From: Siminovitchia fortis
Lineage (GTDB): Bacteria > Bacillota > Bacilli > Bacillales > Bacillaceae_C
DNA length: 60,863 nucleotides
NCBI RefSeq assembly: GCF_003605365.2
Contig: NZ_QYTU02000021.1
Coordinates: 1 to 60,863, forward strand
Direction of reading: 5' to 3'
Under the pieces are notes generated by a model. It saw only the letters and a program-made list of their open reading frames with translations, had not been told where the DNA came from and did not search any database. How positions within the stretch are numbered: position 1 is the first letter of the stretch; every line of letters begins with the position of its first letter. Below, piece after piece: positions 18,356-27,316 of this stretch. Both the position numbers and the translations under genes were made by a program.

Positions 18356-18465
18356 CGCAGCCTGGCCAAATGCAGGCAGCATCGGGAGAAAACCTTGTGA
18401 AAATAATGGAACCGATTGATTGGGTCTTGACGAAAAAAGTCGGTTCGCGTTAAACTTTAAGGAAG

Positions 18466-18511
18466 GATGGCTATTGTTGTATTTTCATATATCCAATAGC
18501 CGTCTTTTTTC
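18466..18511 (+). terminator. terminator of the pepV-dat-thpR operon
   Basis: GATGGCTATTG pairs with CAATAGCCGTC (11 pairs including T-G) and is followed by TTTTTT. Confidence 0.75.
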
Positions 18512-18568
18512 TTTCTGGTAAGATGAACGGAGTGTCGCCTCCGGTATTTTAATTGAAGGTGAATGACG

Positions 18569-19342
18569 GTGAAACACTTATTAGAGCATGACTGGGAAAT
18601 CATTCCTGCCGGCGGAGCGACAGGAAAGGCTTTTTTTGCGTCTAAAAATAACGAAAAGCTTTTTTTAAAACGGAATTCCTCTCCTTTTTTGGCTGTTTTG
18701 TCAGCGGAGGGCATTGTTCCAAAATTGATTTGGACAAAAAGGATGGAAAACGGTGACGTGATCACCGCACAGGAATGTTTGAACGGCCGGGAATTCAAGC
18801 CGGAAGAAATGACCCGTGATGGCGTGGCGAAGCTTTTAAAAAAAATACATGAGTCCACCCCGCTTTTATCTATGCTTGGGCGTCTCGGAAAAACACCGTG
18901 CAAACCGGAGATGATGCTGAAAGAGGTGATGGCGGTGCTGGATGAGGAGCTGATGTCTCATCAGCCAGTCGTTCAATCGCTTCAGATTCTCCAAACTGAG
19001 CTGGCAAATGTCAGTTGTGAGACGTTCACTGTCTGCCACGGCGATGTCAATCATAATAACTGGCTTCTTTCGGACAACGATGAAATTTTTCTGATTGACT
19101 GGGACGGAGCCACGATCGCCGATCCCGCCATGGATATCGGGCCTCTTTTATACTGGTATATTCCAAGGGATGAATGGAACCATTGGCTTGGCCTGTACGG
19201 CCTGGAATATACGGAACATCTTCAGCTGCGGATGAAATGGTATGTCATCGCACAAACGATGCTTGCGATCGGCTGGCATAAGACCCGACAACGGTACCAG
19301 GAGATGGATTTCTGGATGGACTATTTGCAAACGATCCTTTAG
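18569..19342 (+). CDS. ytmP: YtmP-like phosphotransferase family protein
   Basis: This protein of about 257 residues has the aminoglycoside/choline kinase fold. The catalytic loop is CHGDVNHNNWLL (about 156-167) with Asp and Asn, and the metal-binding motif is LIDWDGA (about 178). The nucleotide-binding N-lobe shows LFLKRNSSPF with the conserved Lys. Members phosphorylate small alcohols; the substrate of YtmP is unknown. An ATG at 18563 is only 2 bases from AAGGTG, so the GTG at 18569 (8 bases) is preferred. In B. subtilis and staphylococci this gene neighbours trmB, which is not found here. Confidence 0.82.
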   Translation: MKHLLEHDWEIIPAGGATGKAFFASKNNEKLFLKRNSSPFLAVLSAEGIVPKLIWTKRMENGDVITAQECLNGREFKPEEMTRDGVAKLLKKIHESTPLLSMLGRLGKTPCKPEMMLKEVMAVLDEELMSHQPVVQSLQILQTELANVSCETFTVCHGDVNHNNWLLSDNDEIFLIDWDGATIADPAMDIGPLLYWYIPRDEWNHWLGLYGLEYTEHLQLRMKWYVIAQTMLAIGWHKTRQRYQEMDFWMDYLQTIL

Positions 19343-19512
19343 AGGATGCTCATAACCCCCCATTTCTTACCAGACAGCACAAATATGAAAAGTCCAACCT
19401 GATATCACCCTTTCGCCAAGTAGAATTTTATTGTATGTAAAAGTTATTATTCTATCCTTCATAATCAAAAATATATGATACAATGATTCGAAAAACAGGG
19501 GAGATGAAAATA

Positions 19513-20364
19513 TTGGAGACGATGCAGCTTGGAAGTTTGACGTTGACATGGTTGAATGGGGGAGTGACCCATCTTGACGGCGGCGCCATGTTTGGTGTTG
19601 TGCCCAAGGCACTTTGGTCCAGGAAATACCCTGTTGATGAGAAGAACCTTGTTGAATTGCGGTCCGACCCTATTTTTCTACGGAAAAATGGCAAAAATAT
19701 TTTAATAGAATCAGGGCTTGGCAGCGGGAAATTGTCAGAGAAACAAATCCGTAATTTTGGTGTAACGGAAGAATCCAAAATCGAACAATCACTTGCCGAA
19801 TTAGGGCTTTCGCCTGCGGATATTGATATCATCTGCATGACCCACATGCATTTCGACCATGCCAGCGGGCTGACCAAGCGAGACGGAGATGGGTATGCAT
19901 CAGTTTTTCCAAACGCGGTCATTTACACCTCGAAAATTGAGTGGGATGAAATGCGGGAGCCGAATATCCGGTCAAGAAATACATATTGGAAGGAAAATTG
20001 GGAACCAATAGCCGATCAGGTGAAAACGTTTGCAAAAGAACTGATTGTGGAAGACGGGATCAAAATGTTCCATACCGGCGGACACAGTGCGGGCCACAGC
20101 ATCATTACGATTGAAAGCGACGGCGAAAAGGCTGTCCACATGGCGGATATTATGCCGACGCACGCTCACCCGAACGTTTTATGGGTATTGGCGTATGATG
20201 ACTACCCGATGGACTCGATCCGCGCGAAACAAAAGTGGATCCCTGCGGAAATTGAAGCGGGGAGCTGGTTCATTTTTTATCATGATGCCATTTATAGGGC
20301 TTTAAAATGGGACGGAGAAGGAAATATCATTGAGGCAGTTAAAAGAGAACAAAAAAACAGGTGA
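19513..20364 (+). CDS. ytnP: metallo-beta-lactamase fold lactonase-like protein YtnP
   Basis: This 283-residue hydrolase has the two-metal motif MTHMHFDH (HxHxDH, about 110-117), a later GGHSAGH and the metal-bridging Asp in VHMADIMP. It starts [20 protein letters not shown], close to B. subtilis YtnP, which degrades N-acyl homoserine lactones and interferes with Streptomyces signalling. The frame is open from an ATG at 19483, but GGGGAG 9 bases before the TTG at 19513 and the family start favour TTG. It is monocistronic, with a strong terminator. The natural substrate here is untested. Confidence 0.87.
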   Translation: METMQLGSLTLTWLNGGVTHLDGGAMFGVVPKALWSRKYPVDEKNLVELRSDPIFLRKNGKNILIESGLGSGKLSEKQIRNFGVTEESKIEQSLAELGLSPADIDIICMTHMHFDHASGLTKRDGDGYASVFPNAVIYTSKIEWDEMREPNIRSRNTYWKENWEPIADQVKTFAKELIVEDGIKMFHTGGHSAGHSIITIESDGEKAVHMADIMPTHAHPNVLWVLAYDDYPMDSIRAKQKWIPAEIEAGSWFIFYHDAIYRALKWDGEGNIIEAVKREQKNR

Positions 20365-20388
20365 ACTTAAAATATCACCTGTTTTTTC
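20352..20388 (+). terminator. ytnP terminator
   Basis: AAAAAACAGGTGA pairs with TCACCTGTTTTTT; the 5' arm overlaps the end of the gene. Confidence 0.85.
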
Positions 20389-20449
20389 GTTGTTTAGCGT
20401 ACTATAAAATGCTCAGGTTGTGAGTAACTTATTTTTCACTTAGTGCTGC

Positions 20450-20656
20450 GTCCGGCTCCGACGGACAGGAGGTCCTAGTGCCGCCGGCGCCACAGGACGT
20501 GGCGCTTTAAGGCGGCCAGCGCCCATCGACTAGCAGACTTCACGCTTCTTCCTACGATAAGTCAACATCGCTCCGCTCCGCTGCGCGTGTTTCCTTTATC
20601 TCGTCAGAAGCGCTCCAGTCTGTACGTCGATAAACAGGCGCCTGCGCCTTTGTTCT
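20450..20656 (-). repeat. dispersed intergenic repeat, copy B
   Basis: It shares ATCGACTAGCAGACTTC, CCTACGATAAGTCAACATCG, GTTTCCTTTATCTCGT and CTCCAGTCTGTACGTCG with the copy at 36.25 kb, in the same order. Its GCGCC-rich right end lies about 17 bases from the ytzB stop. No open reading frame of note is present. Confidence 0.75.
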
Positions 20657-20672
20657 ATGTACTGGATGTTTC

Positions 20673-20993
20673 TTACGCGTAGGTCACTGGATACACATCA
20701 ATGATCGTACCGGTGTTGGCATCGGCAAGGAATTCATATTGTTTTGTTTCCCCGTCTTCCTTTGTCGTAATGCCGCCTCTGTACACTTGTGTTTTAATAG
20801 CGTATTTCTCATATTCTTCAGGCCTGAATTTAATCCACGAGCCTTCAATGCTGCCGGAATCCTTGAATGCTTCTTTAACGGTTTGAAGTACTTTTTCACC
20901 AGATGCCAAAGAATTTTTCTTTAAAGCTTCGCTCGCATAATAGCCAGCAATGACACCGGCACCTGCGCCTAGTAAAAAGTTTTTCCAATTCAC
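20673..20993 (-). CDS. ytzB: PepSY-domain protein YtzB
   Basis: This protein of about 106 residues has an N-terminal hydrophobic anchor with glycines (NFLLGAGAGVIAGYYASEAL), then a PepSY-like domain: EKVLQTVKEAFKDSGSIEGSWI, then YRGGITTKEDGETKQYEFLADANTGTIIDVYP. PepSY domains are thought to modulate proteases; this one is probably membrane-anchored. The GTG at 20993 follows AGGAGGT with 7 bases between and begins MNWKNFL, the family start, so it is preferred over the GTG at 21002. It diverges from ytoP, matching the B. subtilis order. Confidence 0.82.
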   Translation of the reverse strand: MNWKNFLLGAGAGVIAGYYASEALKKNSLASGEKVLQTVKEAFKDSGSIEGSWIKFRPEEYEKYAIKTQVYRGGITTKEDGETKQYEFLADANTGTIIDVYPVTYA

Positions 20994-21150
20994 AACGAGC
21001 ACCTCCTAAGTCAAATCATCCCTTTTAGTATACCGTAATTTAAGAGGCAGTTCGAATAATAAATGATAATAAATTATGAAAGATAAAATATTGGTAAAAT
21101 ATATGAAAGCCAAATAAAATGAAAGCAATATAGGAAAAGGGGTAGTTTCA

Positions 21151-22215
21151 TTGGATAAAAATACGATGGATTTGTTTCAAACTCTGACAGAACTTCCTGG
21201 AGCACCAGGTTTTGAACACCAAGTACGCAGATTTATGAAAGGTGAACTGGAAAAATATTCCGATGAAATTGTACAGGATCGTTTAGGAAGCATTTTTGGC
21301 GTTAAGCACGGACAAGGTCCGAAAGTAATGGTGGCTGGTCATATGGATGAAGTAGGTTTTATGGTAACACAGATTACGGAAAACGGTATGCTTCGGTTTC
21401 AAACTTTGGGCGGATGGTGGAATCAGGTACTTCTCTCCCAGCGGGTGCAGGTCATCACAGAGAATGGTCCGATCATAGGGGTAATTGCTTCAATTCCTCC
21501 CCATCTTCTTAGTCCTGAGCAACGGAAGAAACCGATGGAAATAAAAAACATGATGATTGATATAGGGGCTGATGACAGGGAAGATGCCAAGAAAATTGGA
21601 ATCAAGCCCGGGCAGCAGATTATCCCGATCTGTCCATTCACCCCGCTTGCCAATCCAAAAAAGATTATGGCCAAAGCATGGGATAATCGTTACGGCTGCG
21701 GCCTCGCAATTGAATTGATGAAGGAACTGCAGCATGAAAAGCTTCCAAATATACTTTATTCAGGAGCGACTGTGCAGGAGGAAGTGGGATTAAGAGGTGC
21801 TGCTTCCGCTGCCAATATGATTCAACCTGATATCTTTTATGCGCTGGATGCCAGTCCTGCAAATGACATGTCAGGGGATCAAAAGGAGTTCGGCCATCTT
21901 GGAAAAGGCGTCCTTTTAAGAATTTTAGACCGTTCCATGGTTACGCTAAAAGGGATGAGAGAATTTGTGCTCGATACTGCAGAATCCCATGACATCCCCT
22001 ATCAATATTTTGTTTCAATGGGAGGAACCGATGCCGGCCGAGTACATATTTCCAATGAAGGAGTACCGAGTGCAGTGATCGGAATTTGCTCCCGGTATAT
22101 CCATACACATGCGTCCATTGTGCATGTTGATGATTATGCCGCCGCAAAAGAGTTGCTTGTAAATCTAGTAAAAGCGACTGACAAGGCAACGGTTGATTCG
22201 ATTCGAAACCAATAG
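21151..22215 (+). CDS. ytoP: M42 family aminopeptidase YtoP
   Basis: This 354-residue cobalt/zinc aminopeptidase is of the M42 (glutamyl aminopeptidase/FrvX) family. Metal and catalytic motifs are [10 protein letters not shown] (about 62-71), AWDNRYGCG (about 176-184), [10 protein letters not shown] with the catalytic Glu-Glu pair (about 209) and DASPA. The M42 enzymes trim peptides after proteolysis and often form tetrahedral dodecamers. The TTG start at 21151 has AAAAGGGG upstream. The next gene follows within 20 bases, suggesting an operon. Confidence 0.9.
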   Translation: MDKNTMDLFQTLTELPGAPGFEHQVRRFMKGELEKYSDEIVQDRLGSIFGVKHGQGPKVMVAGHMDEVGFMVTQITENGMLRFQTLGGWWNQVLLSQRVQVITENGPIIGVIASIPPHLLSPEQRKKPMEIKNMMIDIGADDREDAKKIGIKPGQQIIPICPFTPLANPKKIMAKAWDNRYGCGLAIELMKELQHEKLPNILYSGATVQEEVGLRGAASAANMIQPDIFYALDASPANDMSGDQKEFGHLGKGVLLRILDRSMVTLKGMREFVLDTAESHDIPYQYFVSMGGTDAGRVHISNEGVPSAVIGICSRYIHTHASIVHVDDYAAAKELLVNLVKATDKATVDSIRNQ

Positions 22216-22235
22216 ACAGACAAGGAGTTTTAGAT

Positions 22236-22763
22236 ATGATCATCGCTATCGGATCAAAAAATAAAGCGAAAATAAAGGCTGTTGAAAATACATTCAGGGA
22301 ATTAAATATGGAAGTTTCCGTCCTTTCGCTGGAGTCACCATCGGGAGTTAGCCCGCAACCATTTTCCGATGAAGAAACAATGAAAGGTGCTGCCAATAGA
22401 GCGGAGTTCTGCTTACACCAAATGGAAGAGGCAGATATTGCAATTGGTCTTGAAGGGGGGGTGACAGAAACACCTTTCGGGCTTTTCCTATGCAACTGGG
22501 GGGCTTTGGCTGAAAGTGGAAAGGAAACTTTATTTGCCGGCGGAGCGAGAATAAAACTGCCGGGTGACATAGCAGAGCGTCTGAGGGCCGGAGAAGAGCT
22601 TGGGCCTGTCATGGATGCTTACAGTAAAATGCAGGGGATCCGTCACAAGGAAGGCGCGATTGGAGTTTTTACACATGGTCTAGTTGACCGAGCGGCCATG
22701 TTCAGCCATATTACGAAACTTTTGATCGGACAGTACGAAAAGCTTAAGGGCAGTTCCAATTAA
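22236..22763 (+). CDS. DUF84 family inosine/xanthosine triphosphatase-like protein
   Basis: This 175-residue protein of the YjjX/DUF84 family starts IIAIGSKNKAKIKAVENTF (substrate-binding GSxNxxK motif). It contains GLEGGVTETPFG and ends with GAIGVFTHGLVDRAAMF, all conserved. Characterised members hydrolyse ITP and XTP, cleansing nucleotide pools of deaminated purines. CAAGGAG precedes the ATG. Cotranscription with ytoP is likely from the 20-base gap. The specific substrate of this copy is inferred only from family. Confidence 0.85.
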   Translation: MIIAIGSKNKAKIKAVENTFRELNMEVSVLSLESPSGVSPQPFSDEETMKGAANRAEFCLHQMEEADIAIGLEGGVTETPFGLFLCNWGALAESGKETLFAGGARIKLPGDIAERLRAGEELGPVMDAYSKMQGIRHKEGAIGVFTHGLVDRAAMFSHITKLLIGQYEKLKGSSN

Positions 22764-22777
22764 GGAGCTGCCCCTTA
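22745..22777. terminator. terminator-like hairpin between DUF84 gene and ytoQ
   Basis: TAAGGGCAGTTCC pairs with GGAGCTGCCCCTTA with one bulged C. The T tract is weak. Confidence 0.55.
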
Positions 22778-22786
22778 TGTATTTTA

Positions 22787-23227
22787 TTATTCGAAAATGT
22801 ACGCCAATGCCTTCATTGCCTGGTTGACCGTTTCTACTGTGGCATTCGCTTTGTTTGAGAGTTCTTTCAACGGGTGGTGAAGTTCCTTGGGGCGAATCAA
22901 AATAAGCGGTTTTCCAAGAGTAAGGGCTGTGCTGGCATCCATTGCTGTATTCCATTGTCTGTATTTTTCGCCAAACAATGCGATGACCAAGTCAGCTTTT
23001 TGCATTAAAACTTGGGTCCTAAGATTGTTAAAACTGGAAGCGGCTTCATCTCTGAAAACAGCATCAGGCTGTTCTCCTAAAATCTCTTCCCCGATGGCAT
23101 CCGAGCGGGCGTGATTCTCCATCGGGCCTACAAAATCGACCGGAAGCTGAAGTGTTTGGGCTTTCTCCTTAATTTCCTCTCGCCAGCTGCTGTGAATCTC
23201 TCCGGCGAGATAGATAGTTAACCTCAT
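22787..23227 (-). CDS. ytoQ: YtoQ family protein
   Basis: This 146-residue protein is clearly YtoQ: MRLTIYLAGEIHSSWREEI at the start, PMENHARSDAIGEEILG in the middle, then LIALFGEKYRQWNTAMDA and the conserved HHPLKELSNKANATVET. The fold resembles nucleoside 2-deoxyribosyltransferase-like Rossmann proteins (TIYLAGE... and ADLVIALFG), which is an inference. No function is established. AGGAGGGGT precedes the ATG. It converges on the ytoP-DUF84 pair. Confidence 0.85.
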   Translation of the reverse strand: MRLTIYLAGEIHSSWREEIKEKAQTLQLPVDFVGPMENHARSDAIGEEILGEQPDAVFRDEAASSFNNLRTQVLMQKADLVIALFGEKYRQWNTAMDASTALTLGKPLILIRPKELHHPLKELSNKANATVETVNQAMKALAYIFE

Positions 23228-23622
23228 TAAAACCCCTCCTAAAATGGTTTATCACCATCCATCTTACCATTAAAAGTCAGAATAATCCCGTAAATTATCT
23301 ATAAATAAAAGAATTATCCAATCAATTGAATAAATATAATAAATTTGATTTTAATTGTTTAATAGGTTATAAGTAAGAAGTAAGAAGTAAGCAAAATTAA
23401 ATACCATTCGAGAAACACTAGGGGTGCCAAAAGCTGAGAGAGGATGGATCCTCAACCCTCGAACCTGATCTGGATAATGCCAGCGCAGGGAAGTGGTTGT
23501 TTGCAATTAAATGAAATTGCATACGTATGTCTATGATGTAGAGCCACTTCTATGAAGAAGTGGCTCTTTTTTAATGAAGACTAAGGGCAAACCTGGTATC
23601 TCGTCTGGAAAGGAGATGAAAG
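23228..23622. other. intergenic region holding a TPP riboswitch
   Basis: The first 185 bases are AT-rich and otherwise featureless, with a short AAGTAAGAAGTAAG triplication near 23370-23390. The rest is the TPP aptamer and its terminator, annotated separately. Confidence 0.6.
23415..23572 (+). promoter_or_regulatory. TPP riboswitch (THI element) with terminator
   Basis: The aptamer core shows AGGGGTGCC, GCTGAGAG and CCTGATCTGGATAATGCCAG at 23420-23484. A perfect 10-bp terminator stem follows (GAGCCACTTC 23541-23550, GAAGTGGCTC 23557-23566) with six Ts. GAAGTGG at 23490-23496, at the 3' edge of the aptamer, is complementary to CCACTTC in the terminator arm, so it can form the antiterminator. 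CACT at 23416 pairs with AGTG at 23492 as P1. Thiamine pyrophosphate binding would stabilise P1, free the terminator and switch off the operon. Confidence 0.95.
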
Positions 23623-24393
23623 ATGGCAGACAGCCTTGTGTTTGAAGACGTCACTTTTTCATACAAAAGAAGTGACGGAAAAAATGCACAGATATTAAAA
23701 GAATTGAGCTTTACGATCAAGGCCGGTGAATTTGTCAGTGTGATCGGTCCGAGCGGATCTGGAAAGAGTACATTGTTCCGCCTCATTTCGGGCCTGGAAA
23801 CGCAGGATGAAGGCAATATTTTCATGAATGGGGAGGCAATGAAGAACCGGCTTGGGCATATCGGTTACATGGCCCAAAAAGATGGATTGCTTCCGTGGCT
23901 CACTGTATTGGATAATGCAGCATTGCCGCTGAAACTAAAAGGGCTATATGGGAAGGAAGCCCAAAAAGACGTAATGGGACAACTGGAAAGGTTTGGATTA
24001 AAAGGCTTTGAAGAAAATTTCCCACATGAGCTTTCAGGAGGCATGCGCCAGCGGGTGTCTTTTTTAAGGGCACTTTTAAGCGGATCGGAATTGTTGCTGC
24101 TGGATGAACCGTTCAGCGCATTGGATGCGGTTACGAAAATGGTTATGCAGGAATGGCTGCTTGAACAGTGGACAGAAATGGAAAAAACGATCCTTTTTAT
24201 TACACATGATGTAGAAGAAGCGCTGTTTCTGTCGGACCGTATCCTTATTTTCAGCGAAACCCCTGTTGAACGACTGGATGAAATTACGGTCCCACTTGGC
24301 CGTCCTCGGACTGTTTCGGATTTGAAAAATCCTGCATTTACCATGTTAAAAGAGAAGCTTCTGATGGATTTGAAGAAAATGGTGACAATATGA
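23623..24393 (+). CDS. thiZ: ABC transporter ATPase, thiamine pyrimidine uptake
   Basis: This 256-residue importer ATPase of the nitrate/sulfonate/taurine class has Walker A GPSGSGKST (about 43-51), Q-loop YMAQKDGLLPW, signature LSGGMRQR and Walker B LLLLDEPFSALD. It leads a three-gene operon behind a TPP riboswitch, followed by a permease and an NMT1/THI5-type lipoprotein. That is the ThiXYZ arrangement for uptake of formylaminopyrimidine-type thiamine precursors described in B. halodurans. The ATG has AAGGAGATG upstream. The permease start overlaps its stop (ATGA). Confidence 0.88.
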   Translation: MADSLVFEDVTFSYKRSDGKNAQILKELSFTIKAGEFVSVIGPSGSGKSTLFRLISGLETQDEGNIFMNGEAMKNRLGHIGYMAQKDGLLPWLTVLDNAALPLKLKGLYGKEAQKDVMGQLERFGLKGFEENFPHELSGGMRQRVSFLRALLSGSELLLLDEPFSALDAVTKMVMQEWLLEQWTEMEKTILFITHDVEEALFLSDRILIFSETPVERLDEITVPLGRPRTVSDLKNPAFTMLKEKLLMDLKKMVTI

Positions 24394-25142
24394 ACTTTTT
24401 AAGAAGATATGGATTGTCGATTGGATTGGTGTTTTTTTTATTGATTGTATGGGAAACAGGAGCCCGTTTGTATGGGAAACCATTTATTTTGCCATCACCT
24501 GTAGATATATTGGTGAGATTATGGGAATTGAGAGATATATTATTTATTAACCACTTGCCGGCGACATTAGCCGTAATTTTAATGGGCCTTTTTTTGTCGC
24601 TCGTATTCGGAGCCGGCCTTTCTATATGGATGCATGAAAGTGGGATTGTAAGGAAGGCATTCTTTCCGCTTGTCATTGCTTCGCAAACGATACCGGTAAT
24701 TGCGCTTGCACCGATATTTGTCCTATGGTTCGGATATTCCATCTGGAGTAAAGTGGTTGTTACTGTATTGATCACATTTTTTCCGATTACCGTCAATACG
24801 TTTGACGGACTGAGATCTGCTGATCCTCACTTAAAGGAAATGCTGCAGACAATGGGGGCATCTAAACGGCAAATTTTTCTAAAGGTTGAGTTGCCGTCCG
24901 CATTGCCGCACTTTTTTTCGGGATTAAAAGTGGCCGTCACTTTAAGTGTGATTGGCGCGGCGATTGGAGAGTGGCTTGGGGCCGATTCGGGTCTTGGATA
25001 TTTCAGCCGGAGAATGATGACGCAGTTTGACGGAGCCGGTGTTTTTGCACCTATTGTCCTTCTGTCATTATTAGGTATTGCTCTATTTTTACTTGTACGA
25101 ATTCTGGAAAAAATAATGATGAAATGGAGAAATGTAAATTGA
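24390..25142 (+). CDS. thiX: ABC transporter permease, thiamine pyrimidine uptake
   Basis: This 250-residue permease has about six membrane segments. The cytoplasmic EAA loop is present as LQTMGASKRQIFLKVELPSALPHFFSGLK. It starts NFLRRYGLSIGLVFFLLIVWETGA and shows the SQTIPVIALAPIFVLWFGY stretch shared with the SsuC/ThiX family. ATG overlaps the upstream stop, and its own TGA overlaps the TTG start of the binding protein. The three genes are therefore translationally coupled. Confidence 0.87.
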   Translation: MNFLRRYGLSIGLVFFLLIVWETGARLYGKPFILPSPVDILVRLWELRDILFINHLPATLAVILMGLFLSLVFGAGLSIWMHESGIVRKAFFPLVIASQTIPVIALAPIFVLWFGYSIWSKVVVTVLITFFPITVNTFDGLRSADPHLKEMLQTMGASKRQIFLKVELPSALPHFFSGLKVAVTLSVIGAAIGEWLGADSGLGYFSRRMMTQFDGAGVFAPIVLLSLLGIALFLLVRILEKIMMKWRNVN

Positions 25143-26149
25143 AGAAAAAGCTGATAGTGACCACAGTCATACTTTTATCTTTGTTTCTCGCAGCTTGTGG
25201 AGAAAACAAGGAGGAAGTCGTAGCAAATGAATCGGATCAAGAGCTTCAAGAGTTTGATATTATGCTCGACTGGTATCCAAATGCTGTACATAGCTATTTA
25301 TATACTGCTGTGGAAAAAGGTTATTTTGAAGAAGAAGGCTTGAAAGTCAATATCCGTTTTCCGGCAAATACGACTGACCCGATCAATCTGGCAGCGACTG
25401 GTGACATAGATTTGGGCATTAGCTATCAGCCGGATGTTATTGCTGCAAGAGCCGAAGGTGTTCCTGTAAAGTCAGTCGCAGCCATTGTAAGAAACCCGTT
25501 GAACCATATTGTTTTCCTGAAAGACAGTGGGATTAAACGGCCAAAAGATCTTGAAGGCAAAACGGTGGGCTGGCCGGGAATACCGGTGAATGAACCGCTT
25601 GTCCTGACGATTGTGGAATCAGATGGTGGGGATATGGGCAAGGTGAAAATGACCGATATCGGCTTTGAACTTAACGCTGCGCTTGCAACGAAGCGTGTAG
25701 ATGCAGTGAGCGGAGCCTTTATCAACCACGAGGTGCCGGTCCTTGCTGCTGAAGGAATTGAAACGAATCATTTTAATCCAGTAGATTATGGAGTTCCTAG
25801 TTATTATGAGTTGCTCTTTGTCACCAATGACGACACGTGGGAGACTAAGCAAGATGAAATTCGCTCTTTCTGGCGTGCAGCAACAAAGGGCTATGAATTC
25901 ATGAGGGAAAAACCAGATCAGGCTCTTGATATTTTGCTTAAAAACCAAGACGAAGAAAACTTCCCTTTAAACGAGGAAGTGGAAAAGGAAAGTTTGGCTG
26001 AGCTGCTGCCGCGTATGGAAGCGGAAGGTGAGATGTTCGGAAGCCAATCGGAAGATTTATGGGAAGAGGTGGTTCAGTGGCTGGCCGATACCGAATATAT
26101 CAAAGAAGTACCTGATATAGAAGGATTGTTCATCAATATCGCTGAATAA
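25139..26149 (+). CDS. thiY: ABC transporter substrate-binding lipoprotein (NMT1/THI5-like)
   Basis: This lipoprotein precursor of about 336 residues has the signal KKKLIVTTVILLSLFLAACG with lipobox LAAC. The mature part matches NMT1/THI5 binding proteins: FDIMLDWYPNAVHSYLYTA, then ISYQPDVIAARAEGVPVKSVAAIV, then LEGKTVGWPGIPVNE. The substrate is expected to be a thiamine pyrimidine precursor (formylaminopyrimidine or HMP). The TTG at 25139 overlaps the permease TGA (TTGA) with TGGAG 9 bases upstream. The signal peptide reads well from this start, so the ATG at 25124 is not needed. Confidence 0.88.
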   Translation: MKKKLIVTTVILLSLFLAACGENKEEVVANESDQELQEFDIMLDWYPNAVHSYLYTAVEKGYFEEEGLKVNIRFPANTTDPINLAATGDIDLGISYQPDVIAARAEGVPVKSVAAIVRNPLNHIVFLKDSGIKRPKDLEGKTVGWPGIPVNEPLVLTIVESDGGDMGKVKMTDIGFELNAALATKRVDAVSGAFINHEVPVLAAEGIETNHFNPVDYGVPSYYELLFVTNDDTWETKQDEIRSFWRAATKGYEFMREKPDQALDILLKNQDEENFPLNEEVEKESLAELLPRMEAEGEMFGSQSEDLWEEVVQWLADTEYIKEVPDIEGLFINIAE

Positions 26150-26213
26150 GCTTCCTTTCCTATCCATATCAATGGGTAATTCCTTTTTGCCTGTATTTTT
26201 TAACTTTGTATCA

Positions 26214-26289
26214 CCCAATATATAAAAAAGAGATAGACAAAACATACAGTTGTCTTTACACTAGTTAAGGATATGGAAAATATATTGGG
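26214..26289 (+). promoter_or_regulatory. long-range inverted repeat over the RBS of the PTS IIC gene
   Basis: CCCAATATAT at 26214-26223 is exactly complementary to ATATATTGGG at 26280-26289, which overlaps the GGGGG ribosome binding site. A nested hairpin AGACAA/TTGTCT (26235-26255) lies between. It may be a structured leader. Confidence 0.4.
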
Positions 26290-26298
26290 GGATATGGA

Positions 26299-27315
26299 AT
26301 GAAAAAGTTTTTAGAGCGCAAAGGGGTTCATTTTACTGCCAAAGCATATTTTATAGATGCTTTAAGCTATATGGCACTTGGATTATTTTCATCATTGATT
26401 ATTGGGTTGATCATAAAAACAGCGGGACAGCAGCTAAATTGGCCATTCTTTGCAGAGATGGGCGAAATGGCAATGGGGCTGATGGGCCCCGCGATAGGTG
26501 CAGCGATTGCTTTTGGGCTTGGCGCGCCTCCTCTCGTTATCTTTGCAGCCGTGGCAACAGGGGCGGCTGGAGCAGCTTTTGGCGGTCCTGCCGGAAGCTA
26601 TGTGGCAGCTTTGGTTTCTACTGAAATAGGGAAAATGGTCAGCAAAGAAACGAAAGTCGATATTATTGTGACTCCATTTGTGACCATATTTATAGGTTTT
26701 GCTGTGGCCAAGTTTGTTGGCGCACCCATATCGAAATTCATGACGGTATTTGGAAGCTGGATCATGTGGGCGACCGATCAACGCCCGATCGTCATGGGAA
26801 TTGTCGTGGCAACATTGATGGGGCTTGCATTGACGGCCCCCATTTCAAGTGCGGCTATTGCCATGATGCTTGATTTGAATGGACTTGCTGCAGGTGTTGC
26901 CACCATCGGCTGCAGCGCGCAGATGATCGGTTTTGCTGTTGCTAGCTACAGGGAAAACAAGGTCGGTGGTTTGCTTGCCATAGGACTTGGAACTTCGATG
27001 TTGCAAGTCCCCAATATTATCCGTTACCCGCTCATACTGATACCTCCCACTGTTGCAGGAATGATACTGGCTCCTTTTGGTGCAACTATATGGAGAATGT
27101 CCAGTAACGCAGCGGGCGCCGGTATGGGAACCAGCGGATTTGTGGGGCAAATCATGACCTTTACAACGATGGGTTTTTCGGCCAGTGTGCTGATCCAAGT
27201 CATTGTACTCCATTTTATCGGGCCTGCTGTGATAAGCTTAATCATATCGGAATATATGAGAATGCGCGGCTGGATCAAGCCGGGCCAAATGCTCATCAAT
27301 ACTGGAGGTAAATGA
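26299..27315 (+). CDS. PTS transporter subunit IIC-like membrane protein
   Basis: This 338-residue, very hydrophobic, Gly/Ala-rich protein with about eight to ten membrane segments resembles the stand-alone PTS_EIIC_2 group. Recognisable parts are MGLMGPAIGAAIAFGLGAPP, VDIIVTPFVTIFIGF and SAQMIGFAVASYRENKVGG. No IIA or IIB phosphorylation domains or partner genes are nearby, so sugar transport is uncertain; stand-alone members have unknown roles. The GGGGG ribosome binding site lies 7 bases before the ATG. The ytpP start follows its stop by one base, suggesting cotranscription. Confidence 0.72.
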   Translation: MKKFLERKGVHFTAKAYFIDALSYMALGLFSSLIIGLIIKTAGQQLNWPFFAEMGEMAMGLMGPAIGAAIAFGLGAPPLVIFAAVATGAAGAAFGGPAGSYVAALVSTEIGKMVSKETKVDIIVTPFVTIFIGFAVAKFVGAPISKFMTVFGSWIMWATDQRPIVMGIVVATLMGLALTAPISSAAIAMMLDLNGLAAGVATIGCSAQMIGFAVASYRENKVGGLLAIGLGTSMLQVPNIIRYPLILIPPTVAGMILAPFGATIWRMSSNAAGAGMGTSGFVGQIMTFTTMGFSASVLIQVIVLHFIGPAVISLIISEYMRMRGWIKPGQMLINTGGK

Positions 27316-27316
27316 T

